Positions 44,109 to 52,990 of a stretch of DNA of 64,000 nucleotides are shown one piece after another. The notes under the pieces are model-generated. The model did not search any database. It was not told where the DNA came from and was given only the letters and a program-made list of their open reading frames with translations. Within the stretch, counting starts at the first letter, position 1, and every line of letters begins with the position of its first letter. Source of the DNA: Candidatus Coprovivens excrementavium. Lineage in GTDB: Bacteria > Bacillota_I > Bacilli_A > RF39 > UBA660. Position numbers and translations under genes: made by a program. The stretch covers positions 310,001 to 374,000 of the forward strand of contig CALVVU010000001.1 of NCBI GenBank assembly GCA_944363975.1. Direction: 5' to 3'.

Positions 44109-45416
44109 TTAATCAAAATAATCTATTTCTTTTATTTTTGGAATATCTAATGAGTTGGTATAATTTTCAAACCTATTTACTGTATCAGTTTCCATTTTTT
44201 CAGTTACCCTTACATAAATGTTATAAGTTGTTTGAATTGTAGAATGTCCTAATCTTTTAGATACTGCTTTTATATCCGCACCATTTTCTATTAATCTAGT
44301 TGCATGTGTGTCTCTAAAATCATGAAATCTACAAGGTATCCCTAATTCATAATTAATCACTTTAAAAGCATGTCTTACTGTTTCTGTTCCTCTAAATTGT
44401 CCATTTGGTTTAACAAATATTAGTTGAGCTTCTTTTAAATTCAATTCTAATTCTACTTTTGCATCTACTATTTTAATTTCTTCTCTTTTGGTATATTCGT
44501 TTATAACTTTCTTTTCGTAATGTTTTAAGTAACTATCTCCATAAAATTTCTTATATTCTTCTTGTTCTTTTTTATATTCTTTTAATGCTTTAACTAAAGT
44601 ATCTCCAATTGATATAGTTCTATTAGATTGAGGATTTTTACAAGAACCATAAAACCAGTTTTCCACAGAATGTCCTTTTGATATTACGTATTTTTTAGGT
44701 AATCCATCTTTGTTCTTTTTGATAATATTTTTATTAACAGTTAATGTTTTCTTTTCAAAATCTATACAATCCCAAGTTAAACCAAAAACTTCTGATACTC
44801 TAAGCCCTGTGTAATATGCTGTTAGAAAAGAATAATATATGTAGTGCACATCTTTAAATCTATCTAGTATTCTTTCTATTTCTTCTTGTGTAAATATATG
44901 AGCTGGATCTCCACATACAACTTCATATCTTGGAATATGTACTCTTTCTGCAGGATTATCGTTAATAAAATTAACTGTATAACAAGCATATTTTAAAGAA
45001 CCTTTAATTGTTTTTAATATACCTTTTAAGTACCATTTAGATAAATTCTTTTCAACATATAAATCATTTATAAATTCTTGTAACATTTGTGAATCTAGTT
45101 GAGATAATTTATACATACCAAGTCTTGGTTTTAAATATAACTTAATAATATTTAGATAGGTAACTATTGTTGAATATTTTAAATTAAAGTTACAATAATT
45201 ATCTATCCAATAATCAAGATAGTCTGCATAGGACATATCTTTTTGTTTTTGTTTTTTTCCACATTGATAATATTCATTATAAGCTATTGCCCCTTCATGT
45301 AATGCTTCTTGTCTTGTTTTAAATCCAGATTTTGTTAACCACTTTCTTACTCCATCAATTGATGCTATTTCAATTCGGTATTCATATACCTTACCACGTT
45401 TTCTTACGCTTACCAT
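44109..45416 (-). CDS. Tyrosine recombinase / integrase at the secA attachment site
   Basis: This 435-residue integrase has an arm-binding N-terminal domain (MVSVRKRGKVYEYRIEIAS), the core-binding domain with MSYADYLDYWIDNY and a full catalytic set: Arg in YYTGLRVSEVFGLTW, His and Arg in RFHDFRDTHATRL, His in RLGHSTIQTT and the nucleophile Tyr in YNIYVRV. It is next to arm-type repeats and the secA attachment core, so it is the likely integrase of the whole element. The ATG follows GAGGT. It is paralogous to the second integrase 2.5 kb away. Confidence 0.92.
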   Translation of the reverse strand: MVSVRKRGKVYEYRIEIASIDGVRKWLTKSGFKTRQEALHEGAIAYNEYYQCGKKQKQKDMSYADYLDYWIDNYCNFNLKYSTIVTYLNIIKLYLKPRLGMYKLSQLDSQMLQEFINDLYVEKNLSKWYLKGILKTIKGSLKYACYTVNFINDNPAERVHIPRYEVVCGDPAHIFTQEEIERILDRFKDVHYIYYSFLTAYYTGLRVSEVFGLTWDCIDFEKKTLTVNKNIIKKNKDGLPKKYVISKGHSVENWFYGSCKNPQSNRTISIGDTLVKALKEYKKEQEEYKKFYGDSYLKHYEKKVINEYTKREEIKIVDAKVELELNLKEAQLIFVKPNGQFRGTETVRHAFKVINYELGIPCRFHDFRDTHATRLIENGADIKAVSKRLGHSTIQTTYNIYVRVTEKMETDTVNRFENYTNSLDIPKIKEIDYFD

Positions 45417-45450
45417 TTTTTATACCTCTTTCCTAAATTTTGGTAAACAA

Positions 45451-45475
45451 AAAAGCCATCAAATTTGATGACTTT
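45451..45475 (-). terminator. Terminator insulating the element from secA
   Basis: On the minus strand AAAGTCATCAAA / TTTGATGGCTTT with a following T run. It lies between the element's supplied secA tail and the integrase gene and should stop secA read-through. Confidence 0.8.
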
Positions 45476-45487
45476 ATCCAACATGTT

Positions 45488-45603
45488 TGTCCACATTAAT
45501 ATACTAAATTTTTATATAAATCATGATTTTTTGTCCACAATGTTTAATTTACGTGGACAAAATGTGGACAAGTAGCCTTTTTTTGAGTTTTTTTACGTGG
45601 ACA
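45488..45603. repeat. Right arm-type integrase sites (five GTGGACA copies)
   Basis: The heptamer GTGGACA occurs three times on the plus strand (45553, 45564, 45597) and twice inverted (45488-45494 and 45532-45538). One pair is part of the 23-base repeat also found at the left end. Clustered and inverted copies beside an integrase gene are typical arm sites. Confidence 0.75.
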
Positions 45604-45630
45604 AAATCCTCGCAAACCCTTTATTAATCA

Positions 45631-48129
45631 CTATTTACCGCAACACTGTTTATATTTCTTCCCTGAGCCACATGGACAAGGATCGTTACGACCTATTCTT
45701 TTATCATTTTTAATAGGTGTTCCTTTTGTTTTTAAATGTGTATCATGAACTATTTTATTATTTCTTTGTTCTTTTCTTTCAGTATTTTGTCTTACTTCAG
45801 CTTTTAATAAGAAGATAGATATTCTTGATTCAATACTACTCATTAGTTCGTCGAACAATTCATAACCTTCCATTGTATAAGCCTGTAGAGGGTTAGTTTG
45901 ACCATAACCACGAAGACCAATACCTTCTCTTAAATGTTCCATTGCTCCGATGTGATCAACCCATGCTTCATCTATAACTCTTAGAGCAATAGCTTTTTCA
46001 AATTCATTTATAATTTCTTTTGGTACATTTTTAGTCTTTTCTTGATAATCTTCTTTAACTTTAGCAGTTAAATATTCTTTAATTTCTGATTCATCTTTCA
46101 TATCTTCAATTTCTGATTCTTTTAACTTAGTTGTTTTAATTAGATTTGTATTTAAATATTCGATGATTTCAGATTTATCTTCTTTTGTTAAATAACCTTC
46201 TGGTTCAATATGACTATCTACTAAATTAGCAATATTACTATCAAATGTAGCTTGTGTTCTTTCAGAAATTGATTCTTGGTCTAAGATTTCATTTCTTCTT
46301 GAATAGATAATTTCTCTTTGTTCATTCATTACGTTATCATAGTCTAGTAATGATTTACGCATGTCATAGTTATTTCCTTCAACTTTTTTCTGAGCTGTTT
46401 CGATACTCTTAGTGAATGTTTTAGAACGGATAGCTTGCTCGTCTGTGAAGCCAACTTTAATTAACATTTGTTTTATTTTATCAGTTCCGAAACGTCTCAT
46501 TAGATCATCATCAAACGAAACAAAGAATTGAGACATTCCTGGATCTCCTTGACGACCTGAACGTCCACGTAATTGGTTATCAATACGACGTGATTCATGT
46601 CTTTCTGTACCTATTACACATAAACCACCTAATTCTCTTACTCCTTCGCCTAATTTAATATCGGTTCCACGTCCAGCCATATTAGTAGCTATTGTAATAG
46701 CACCTTTTTCTCCAGCTTTAGCAATAATTTCAGCTTCTCTTTCGTGATTTTTAGCATTTAATACTTCATGCTTTAAGCCTTCTTTTTTTAGCATATTACT
46801 TAATTTTTCATTGTTTTCAACTGATATAGTACCTACTAATATAGGTTGCCCAGTTTCATGAATTTCTTTTATTTTTCTAACAATTGCAGCAAACTTTCCT
46901 TTTTCTGTTGCATAAACTAAATCAGGTAAATCTTCTCTTATAACTGGTTTATTAGTTGGTATTTGAATAACATACATGTTATAAATATCTCTAAATTCTT
47001 CTTCTTCTGTTTTAGCTGTTCCTGTCATACCAGATAATTTATTGTACATTCTAAATAAGTTTTGGAATGTAATTGTAGCCATAGTCTTAGTTTCTTCATT
47101 AATCTTAACATTTTCTTTAGCTTCTATAGCTTGATGTAAGCCATCACTAAATTGACGACCATGCATTAAACGGCCAGTAAATTGATCGACAATTATTATT
47201 GCTCCATCTTCAACAACATAATCAACATCTTTTTTAAAACCATAATTAGCTTTTAATGCCTGATTTAAATGATGAACTAATACAGCATTTTCTAAATCAT
47301 ACAAATTTTTTAAATGAAATGTTTTTTCAATTTTTTCAACACCACTATCTGTAAGAGAGACACTTTTTGTTTTTTCATCAATTGTATAATCTTCTTCGTC
47401 TAATCTCTTTACAGCACGATCTGTAGAAGTATATAAATCTTTTGAATCAAATTTTCCACCAGATATTATAAGTGGTGTTCTTGCTTCATCAATTAAGATA
47501 GAGTCAACTTCATCGACAATACAAAAATTAAGTGGTCTTTGAACTCTGTCAGAAGCTCTTACTACCATATTATCTCTTAAGTAATCGAAACCTATTTCAT
47601 TATTTGTTGAATATAAAACATCACAATTATAGGCTGCTCTTTTTTGTTCTGGAGACATTTCACGCATATTAAGTCCAACTGTTAAACCTAAAAATCTAAA
47701 AATGTTACCCATCCACTCAGAGTCACGTTTAGCCAAGAATTCGTTTACTGTAACGATATGAACACCTTTTCCAGTTAAGGCATTTAAATAAGTTGGCATT
47801 GTTTCTGTTAAAGTTTTTCCTTCACCAGTTTTCATTTCAGCAATATTACCATAATGAATAGCTAAACCACCAAGAATTTGAACATAATATGGTTTTTCAC
47901 CAATAACACGATAAGCAGCTTCTCTTACAACAGCAAAAGCTGGGACAACTAAATCTTCTAAATCTTTACCATTTTCTAAAGCTTCTTTAAATTCACCAGT
48001 TTTGGCTTTTAGCTCTTCATCGCTTAATGATGCCATTTCTTCACTTAAATCTTCTATTTGATTAGCTATTTTTTCAAACCTTTTTAATTCTTTATATTCT
48101 GAGTCTATTAATTTTCTAAAAAATCCCAT
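45631..48129 (-). CDS. secA: Protein translocase ATPase SecA
   Basis: SecA is the motor that pushes unfolded proteins through SecYEG. The 832-residue product has the opening MGFFRKLIDSEYKELKRFE, the Walker A region TGEGKTLTETM, the DEAD-box element VDEVDSILIDEARTPLI, the helicase region NMAGRGTDIKLGEG and the C-terminal zinc tail DPCPCGSGKKYKQCCGK. The ATG at 48129 is eight bases after GGAGG; an in-frame GTG at 48144 overlaps that site. The last 11 residues appear to have been supplied by the integrated element, whose right core lies at 45668-45674; the function should be intact because all the zinc ligands remain. hpf is upstream, but prfB has been moved away. Confidence 0.96.
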   Translation of the reverse strand: MGFFRKLIDSEYKELKRFEKIANQIEDLSEEMASLSDEELKAKTGEFKEALENGKDLEDLVVPAFAVVREAAYRVIGEKPYYVQILGGLAIHYGNIAEMKTGEGKTLTETMPTYLNALTGKGVHIVTVNEFLAKRDSEWMGNIFRFLGLTVGLNMREMSPEQKRAAYNCDVLYSTNNEIGFDYLRDNMVVRASDRVQRPLNFCIVDEVDSILIDEARTPLIISGGKFDSKDLYTSTDRAVKRLDEEDYTIDEKTKSVSLTDSGVEKIEKTFHLKNLYDLENAVLVHHLNQALKANYGFKKDVDYVVEDGAIIIVDQFTGRLMHGRQFSDGLHQAIEAKENVKINEETKTMATITFQNLFRMYNKLSGMTGTAKTEEEEFRDIYNMYVIQIPTNKPVIREDLPDLVYATEKGKFAAIVRKIKEIHETGQPILVGTISVENNEKLSNMLKKEGLKHEVLNAKNHEREAEIIAKAGEKGAITIATNMAGRGTDIKLGEGVRELGGLCVIGTERHESRRIDNQLRGRSGRQGDPGMSQFFVSFDDDLMRRFGTDKIKQMLIKVGFTDEQAIRSKTFTKSIETAQKKVEGNNYDMRKSLLDYDNVMNEQREIIYSRRNEILDQESISERTQATFDSNIANLVDSHIEPEGYLTKEDKSEIIEYLNTNLIKTTKLKESEIEDMKDESEIKEYLTAKVKEDYQEKTKNVPKEIINEFEKAIALRVIDEAWVDHIGAMEHLREGIGLRGYGQTNPLQAYTMEGYELFDELMSSIESRISIFLLKAEVRQNTERKEQRNNKIVHDTHLKTKGTPIKNDKRIGRNDPCPCGSGKKYKQCCGK
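45668..45674. other. attR core within secA
   Basis: The plus strand CCACATG is identical to 33302-33308. The secA body continues to its right and the element begins to its left. The distance between cores is 12,366 bases. Confidence 0.65.
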
Positions 48130-48149
48130 TGCGCATTCCTCCACGTTTT

Positions 48150-48158
48150 ATTATAACA
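48150..48158 (-). promoter_or_regulatory. Extended -10 promoter of secA
   Basis: On the minus strand TGTTATAAT lies about 20 bases before the ATG, close to the GGAGG site. The -35 region is poor. Confidence 0.55.
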
Positions 48159-48283
48159 AAAATAAATAAAGTATAAAACTCTTTTGTTTTACTTTCTTTG
48201 TGTATTTATTATTGTAAGTTATTTTGATAATAAATTCAACATAAATCGGATTTTATTACGGATGTTTTCATGCATAAGAAAAA

Positions 48284-48300
48284 GGACTTACGTCCTATTT
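48284..48300 (-). terminator. hpf terminator
   Basis: On the minus strand AGGAC / GTCCT with a short loop and five Ts, at the hpf stop. Confidence 0.65.
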
Positions 48301-48831
48301 CATATTAATTATTCCATAATTGCCATCTTTTCTTTTATAAAGAACAGACACGCACTCTTCATCAATATTTTTAAATACGAAGAAATCATGATTTAATAGT
48401 TCGATTTGTAACATTGCTTCTTCTTCATCCATCGGTTTCATTGAAATATTCTTTCTTTTGACGATGGTACTTGCATTTTCCTCTTCACTTTCTTCTTGTT
48501 CATAATCGAAATTAAATTCTACTGATTCGATATTTTTGTATTTTCTATTTAATCGATCTTTATTTTTTCTTATTTGTCTTTCTAGTTTAGCAACTACTAA
48601 ATCAACTGCTGCATAAAAGTCTTCATTAGATTCTTCAGCTCTTAGCGTAAATCTCTTAGTCAAAGCAGTGACTTCAATAATTTGTTCTAAACCTTTTATT
48701 CTTACAAGGACATTTGTATTTATCTCTTCTGGATTTTCAAAATATTTATCCAACTTAGATAATTTTTCTGTTATGTAAGCTTTCATTGATTGAGTTATTG
48801 TAACTTTCTCGCCACGAACATTTAATTTCAT
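48295..48831 (-). CDS. hpf: Ribosome hibernation promoting factor, long form
   Basis: Long HPF binds the mRNA/tRNA channel of 70S ribosomes and dimerises them to 100S during stasis. The 178-residue product has the N-terminal ribosome-binding domain (MKLNVRGEKVTITQSMKAYI, then KLSKLDKYF and DFYAAVDLVVAKLERQIRKN), a linker and the C-terminal dimer domain with IVKRKNISMKPMDEEEAMLQ. Three ATGs are in frame near the start; 48831 has the best spacing (nine bases) from GGAGG. It is upstream of secA, as in many Firmicutes. Confidence 0.93.
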   Translation of the reverse strand: MKLNVRGEKVTITQSMKAYITEKLSKLDKYFENPEEINTNVLVRIKGLEQIIEVTALTKRFTLRAEESNEDFYAAVDLVVAKLERQIRKNKDRLNRKYKNIESVEFNFDYEQEESEEENASTIVKRKNISMKPMDEEEAMLQIELLNHDFFVFKNIDEECVSVLYKRKDGNYGIINMK

Positions 48832-48883
48832 ATTCATCATCCTCCGTACTTATATTATACCATATAATTAACTTTTTGCTATA

Positions 48884-49471
48884 TTATTGTAACAATTGTC
48901 GTATAGGTACTTTTTCTGGATAGGAATAGATATATATTTTTGTTTCCAATTCTTTCTCTATATAAGAGGCTAAGTCTTTTAAGCCTTTATTTTTACCAAA
49001 AATAATTATTAAATCTGAATCTATTATAGAAGTTAATTCTTTTAAATATAAAAGAAGAATTTCTTCTAATTTATTAAAGTAAATGTTTATATTATAAACA
49101 TTCTGTTGATAATATATTTTGATTATTTTTGGGGAAATATTTACATATATTTTATTTCTATTCATTTTTAAGATTGAATTTATATTTTTAAAAATTATTT
49201 TATTAAAAGATAGATCTTTAAATAGTGTTTCTAAGTAATTAATATATGATATAGGATACGAATTGTCGATAATGATTTGAATATTATCTGTTAGTAAGCT
49301 ATTATTTATTTTTTCAGAATTGATAATGAAAGTAAATTCTTTTATAAATAAATCGTTGTTAATAATTATAAAGTTATCAACAGACTTTAATTTGTAGTTC
49401 GTTATCTTTTTATGATGAAGAATATTTAGTCCATCACTTGTTATATCTATAGTTATGGTTTCTCTTTTCAT
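48884..49471 (-). CDS. Hypothetical protein between hpf and spoIIQ
   Basis: This 195-residue protein is not recognised. It is Ile/Asn-rich, soluble and predicted alpha/beta, with an opening MKRETITIDITSDGLNIL that resembles the first strands of an actin-like fold and the ending YIEKELETKIYIYSYPEKVP. The spoIIQ-like stop overlaps its start by one base, so it is translated with the sporulation gene. A remote FtsA- or MreB-type fold could be tested, but no nucleotide-binding motif was confirmed. Confidence 0.55.
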   Translation of the reverse strand: MKRETITIDITSDGLNILHHKKITNYKLKSVDNFIIINNDLFIKEFTFIINSEKINNSLLTDNIQIIIDNSYPISYINYLETLFKDLSFNKIIFKNINSILKMNRNKIYVNISPKIIKIYYQQNVYNINIYFNKLEEILLLYLKELTSIIDSDLIIIFGKNKGLKDLASYIEKELETKIYIYSYPEKVPIRQLLQ

Positions 49472-50082
49472 TAATCATTATATAGTTCTTCAGGATTAAT
49501 TAAAGTTCCGTCTTTATATAATTCAAAATGAAGACAATTATCTTGTTCATTTTCTAACTTATTTGAACCACTTTTAGCTATAACATCACCTTGTTTTACT
49601 TGATCTCCTATTTTTACTTGAACATCTTTAATGCTTTGATATATTGAAACAATATTGTTACTATGTTCTATTTCAATAATATTACCAAGTATTTCATCTT
49701 CTTTTACTGATGTTACTTTACCATCAAGAATAGAGATTATATCGAATTCTTTTGAAGATGAATATAAGATTCCTGTATTTGGCATATAGATGTTTTCATA
49801 TCTAATTAGAGATTGTTGTTGCTTAGATTCTTCATCTTCTTCTAAATAGAAATATTTGCTGATTTTTACATCTTGACTATTATATGGTTTTGATATTGAA
49901 CTTTCTATTTCTTGTTGTACTTCAATTGTATTATCAATTAGAGCATCTGTTACATAAGTATCTTCTGGTACTAAGTCATAGTTTAATACTCTTCCTAATA
50001 TATAATATAGTATTAGTGCTCCAATTAAGACGATTATTCCAAGTGTTGGAATAACCCAATCTTTTAATTTTTTTCTTGTCAT
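49471..50082 (-). CDS. spoIIQ: SpoIIQ-like sporulation protein (degenerate M23/LytM domain)
   Basis: SpoIIQ is a forespore membrane protein that links across the septum to SpoIIIAH and supports engulfment and the feeding channel. The 203-residue product has an N-terminal membrane helix (about 11-31), an extracellular region and a LytM domain (about 100-200) ending in CLHFELYKDGTLINPEELY. The first metal-binding His-Asp motif is absent (GILYSSSKEFD), and YQS replaces YAH, so it should not be an active peptidase. Bacillus SpoIIQ is also inactive. It lies next to spoIID. Confidence 0.8.
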   Translation of the reverse strand: MTRKKLKDWVIPTLGIIVLIGALILYYILGRVLNYDLVPEDTYVTDALIDNTIEVQQEIESSISKPYNSQDVKISKYFYLEEDEESKQQQSLIRYENIYMPNTGILYSSSKEFDIISILDGKVTSVKEDEILGNIIEIEHSNNIVSIYQSIKDVQVKIGDQVKQGDVIAKSGSNKLENEQDNCLHFELYKDGTLINPEELYND

Positions 50083-50134
50083 TTTTTTCCAACCTTTCTA
50101 ACTATAAGTTTGGACAATAAAAAAAGAAATATAC

Positions 50135-51022
50135 CTAAATACTAGAAATTTCAATATTTTGATAATAGTATTTTAATATTTCTTCATAGTTATATCCTTC
50201 TTTGGCCATGTTGTTTGCTCCATATTGGCTCATACCAACGCCATGACCATATCCTTTTGTTAAAATTTCAATAGTTGAACCTTTATCAGTTATAGTAAAA
50301 TCAGTTGAACGCAATGATAGTTTTTCTCTTATTTCAAGACCAGTAAATTTTTGATTATTGATTGTTATTTGAGATACTCTTTTTGATTGGTCTTTAATAA
50401 TATTAGAAATAATTATATTTTGACAATTGATATTTAGTTTTTGACAAAACTCTTTTCGAGAAATTGTTGTTATTTTTTCGTTATCTTCATCAAATGGAGA
50501 TGGAATAATATTGAGATAATCATTATTTTCGTTGAAAACATTTAGTGATGATTCTGTATAACCATTACTCATAGAATAATAGTATGCCTTGATTGGTTGA
50601 TTGTCATAATACATTATTAAATCTTTTGTTTCTTCGACACAATCTTTTATACGATTAAAATATTCTTTGTATTTATCTTGCCATTTTTCTTGCATTTGAC
50701 TTGATGTTAAATAAACTTGATCATCTATAGTATTAGTAATAGTATTTTCATTTTGAAAGTGGTTTATAGCATAGGTTCGTGAAGCTATTGCTTGAGCTTT
50801 TAGAGCTTCTTTTTCGAATAAAGCTGGCATTTCACCAGCTACTACACCGATTACATATTCTTCTAAATTAAGCTCTAATATAGACTCTTCAGTTTTTACT
50901 TTGATCTGTAATTCTTTTTTTGGTTCTTCTGAAGGCATAATAAAATTAGTTTCTCGAAAAAAGAAACTAATTATAGTAATTGGAATAAGAATAATAACAA
51001 GATATATCATTTTTCTATTCAA
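50135..51022 (-). CDS. spoIID: Stage II sporulation protein D (peptidoglycan lytic transglycosylase)
   Basis: SpoIID cleaves septal peptidoglycan glycan strands during engulfment, together with SpoIIP and SpoIIM. The 295-residue product has an N-terminal membrane helix (residues about 5-24), the LytB/SpoIID domain with ALKAQAIASRTYAINHF, the YYYSMSNGYTESSLNVF region and the conserved end GYGHGVGMSQYGANNMAKEG. The TTG at 51022 is nine bases after AAAGGG, inside the preceding gene; an ATG at 51010 is a less well spaced alternative. spoIIQ-like follows, but murA is elsewhere. Confidence 0.9.
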   Translation of the reverse strand: MNRKMIYLVIILIPITIISFFFRETNFIMPSEEPKKELQIKVKTEESILELNLEEYVIGVVAGEMPALFEKEALKAQAIASRTYAINHFQNENTITNTIDDQVYLTSSQMQEKWQDKYKEYFNRIKDCVEETKDLIMYYDNQPIKAYYYSMSNGYTESSLNVFNENNDYLNIIPSPFDEDNEKITTISRKEFCQKLNINCQNIIISNIIKDQSKRVSQITINNQKFTGLEIREKLSLRSTDFTITDKGSTIEILTKGYGHGVGMSQYGANNMAKEGYNYEEILKYYYQNIEISSI

Positions 51023-51027
51023 GAATA

Positions 51028-51231
51028 TCAACCCTTTATAAAGCTGGTTAAATCAACAAAATCGGTTATAAAATTAGTTAATAAGTAACTTAGAGATACA
51101 CTTAATAACAAAACTAAAATTCGTGCTTCAAGTGCTTTGTTTTTCTTTATAAAACCATCAAAGTTTATACCTGATATAGCAAAGATACTTAAAAACAAAG
51201 TTATAACATAAATAATCGCTTTATAATTCAT
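51028..51231 (-). CDS. DUF1146 (YwzB-like) membrane protein
   Basis: This 67-residue membrane protein has two hydrophobic helices and the central motif NFDGFIKKNKALEARILVLLL. It matches the small DUF1146 proteins found next to spoIID in Firmicutes. The function is unknown. The ATG at 51231 is eight bases after AGAGG and overlaps the rpiB stop by 11 bases. Confidence 0.8.
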   Translation of the reverse strand: MNYKAIIYVITLFLSIFAISGINFDGFIKKNKALEARILVLLLSVSLSYLLTNFITDFVDLTSFIKG

Positions 51232-51670
51232 TATATGTTCCTCTTTCATAATCTATGATTTTTTGAACACGTCGATGATGTTTTTCTTCTTCTGAAGGAG
51301 ATGTTGTCAGAAAAGTTCTAATCATTTCTATTATTTCTTGAAGGTCTTGTTTATAGCTAAGAGCAATAATGTTAGCATTGTTATGACTACGAGCTAAAAA
51401 GGCTTGATCTAAATTAGAACAATGAGCACACCTTATCCCTTTCACTTTATTAGCAGCAATACTCATACCTATTCCAGTTCCACATAGAAGAATACCAAAT
51501 TCAGCTTCTTTATTTACTATTGAATTAGCTACTTTAAAAGCAAAATCTGGATAGTCATCTGTGCTAGTATTAACAGGACTTTTATCAAGAAATTCGTATT
51601 CATTTAAAATTTTTATTATTTCTTTTTTTTGTTCTACACCATTATGATCTGTGGCAATTGCTATTTTCAT
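51221..51670 (-). CDS. rpiB: Ribose-5-phosphate isomerase B
   Basis: RpiB interconverts ribose 5-phosphate and ribulose 5-phosphate in the pentose phosphate pathway. The 149-residue product starts with MKIAIATDHNGVEQK, holds the catalytic Cys in LLCGTGIGMSIAANKVKGIR and ends in SEEEKHHRRVQKIIDYE. Its length is standard. The ATG follows GGAGAAG. In Bacilli the same gene often lies close to the spoIID cluster region. Confidence 0.93.
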   Translation of the reverse strand: MKIAIATDHNGVEQKKEIIKILNEYEFLDKSPVNTSTDDYPDFAFKVANSIVNKEAEFGILLCGTGIGMSIAANKVKGIRCAHCSNLDQAFLARSHNNANIIALSYKQDLQEIIEMIRTFLTTSPSEEEKHHRRVQKIIDYERGTYNEL

Positions 51671-51671
51671 A

Positions 51672-52682
51672 TTATTCTTCTCCTTTTTTATTCATAGCTT
51701 TTTCAAAACGAGGTAATAATCCGATTCCATCAGTACGATGTGGTGGTAATTGATATAAATCGTGACCTGGGAATTCGTTTCCTTCGATTAGAAATGGATC
51801 TTTAGGTCCTAAGCAAACATCCCAACCAACATACCCAACTTCAGGAACTTCTTTTGATGCTTGAATAACAAAACGTTTTATTCTTGGCCATTTAGGAATT
51901 TTAAACCATAAAATTGGTTCGTTTGTAAGAGGATGCTTTTCATAAATGTTCATTTTTTTGTCTATAGCTAAATAATCAATAATACCTGTTTCAATATTAA
52001 TTGGAGCTACTAAGCCTCCATGATTAAAATTATCAACTACGTTGTTGTTATTACCAATACGGAGAAAGGCTGCTACTATTTCATTATTTAAAGTAACAAT
52101 TCTTATTGTATTAATGGAAGATGGATGTAATTTAGATATTTCATCGCATTGAATAGCTACTTCTTCAACTAAGTATCTTTTAGTTTCTAATAAATTTTGA
52201 TATATTTTTTTTAAATTTTGAGAATTGGTTTTAAATATTTCAACTCCTTTACCACAACTTTCTGATAAAGGCTTAACTAGTATTTCGTGATGTTTTTGAC
52301 AAAATTTTTTAAATTCTTCAAAGTTTTCGGGACTATCTTTTACTTCCATCCAATCGCGAAGTAAATATTTATTAAATTTTTTATTAAAAACTATTTTGTC
52401 ACTAAAGTATTTTGTGAAAGCTGGGTTATTATATCTTTTAACTATACTATTATTAATTCCTCTTGTTATAATTGTTTTTCGTTGTTTTTCAGTTAAATCA
52501 TACATTTCATATAATTTATAGTCCATATATCCTGCTTGATATTTTAGACCACAATAAATAATATCTAAAAAAATCGATATTTTATTTTTATTAGTTTTTT
52601 TATTTATTTCATCAATTGTATCGAACATTTTTCGATAATTCATACCTTTTATTCTTTTAAATAAATAACTAATTTTACCCAT
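51672..52682 (-). CDS. Sugar-transfer-associated ATP-grasp protein
   Basis: This 336-residue protein belongs to the ATP-grasp superfamily (sugar-transfer-associated group), which ligates carboxylates to amines or thiols in cell-surface polysaccharide or peptide synthesis. The N-terminal half is helical. ATP-grasp motifs include EILVKPLSESCGKGVEIF (lysine and glycine-rich loop), RYLVEEVA, INTIRIVTLNNEIVAAFLR and VGWDVCLG with FLIEGNEFPG. The substrate is unknown. The ATG follows AGGTG. It is next to rpiB. Confidence 0.85.
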   Translation of the reverse strand: MGKISYLFKRIKGMNYRKMFDTIDEINKKTNKNKISIFLDIIYCGLKYQAGYMDYKLYEMYDLTEKQRKTIITRGINNSIVKRYNNPAFTKYFSDKIVFNKKFNKYLLRDWMEVKDSPENFEEFKKFCQKHHEILVKPLSESCGKGVEIFKTNSQNLKKIYQNLLETKRYLVEEVAIQCDEISKLHPSSINTIRIVTLNNEIVAAFLRIGNNNNVVDNFNHGGLVAPINIETGIIDYLAIDKKMNIYEKHPLTNEPILWFKIPKWPRIKRFVIQASKEVPEVGYVGWDVCLGPKDPFLIEGNEFPGHDLYQLPPHRTDGIGLLPRFEKAMNKKGEE

Positions 52683-52744
52683 ATATATCACCTATTTAAT
52701 AGTATATCATATATTAAACGATTTTAAAAAGAATGATTATAAAA

Positions 52745-52772
52745 CAAAAAAAATGCTTATTAAGCATTTTCT
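52745..52772 (-). terminator. rpmE terminator
   Basis: On the minus strand AAATGCTTA / TAAGCATTT and a following run of eight Ts; the stop codon lies in the hairpin. Confidence 0.75.
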
Positions 52773-52972
52773 TGATCATAACCGAATTTTTTATTGAATT
52801 TTTCAACAGCTCCAGTTTTCTTTGCTTTACCTTGCTTTCCAGTATAGAATGGATGACATTCATTACATACTTCAACATGGATTTCATCTTTTGTTGATTT
52901 AGTCATAAATGTTGCTCCACAAGCACAAGTAACTTTGCAATCTTTCATTTCTGGATGAATATTTTTTTTCAT
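52760..52972 (-). CDS. rpmE: 50S ribosomal protein L31 (zinc-binding type A)
   Basis: L31 bridges the ribosomal subunits at the central protuberance. The 70-residue product keeps the four cysteines in [11 protein letters not shown] and [10 protein letters not shown], so it is the zinc form. It ends in [12 protein letters not shown]. The ATG lies after GGAG. A hairpin-rich leader and a promoter precede it. Confidence 0.96.
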   Translation of the reverse strand: MKKNIHPEMKDCKVTCACGATFMTKSTKDEIHVEVCNECHPFYTGKQGKAKKTGAVEKFNKKFGYDQENA

Positions 52973-52990
52973 TTTTATTCTCCTTCCGCC

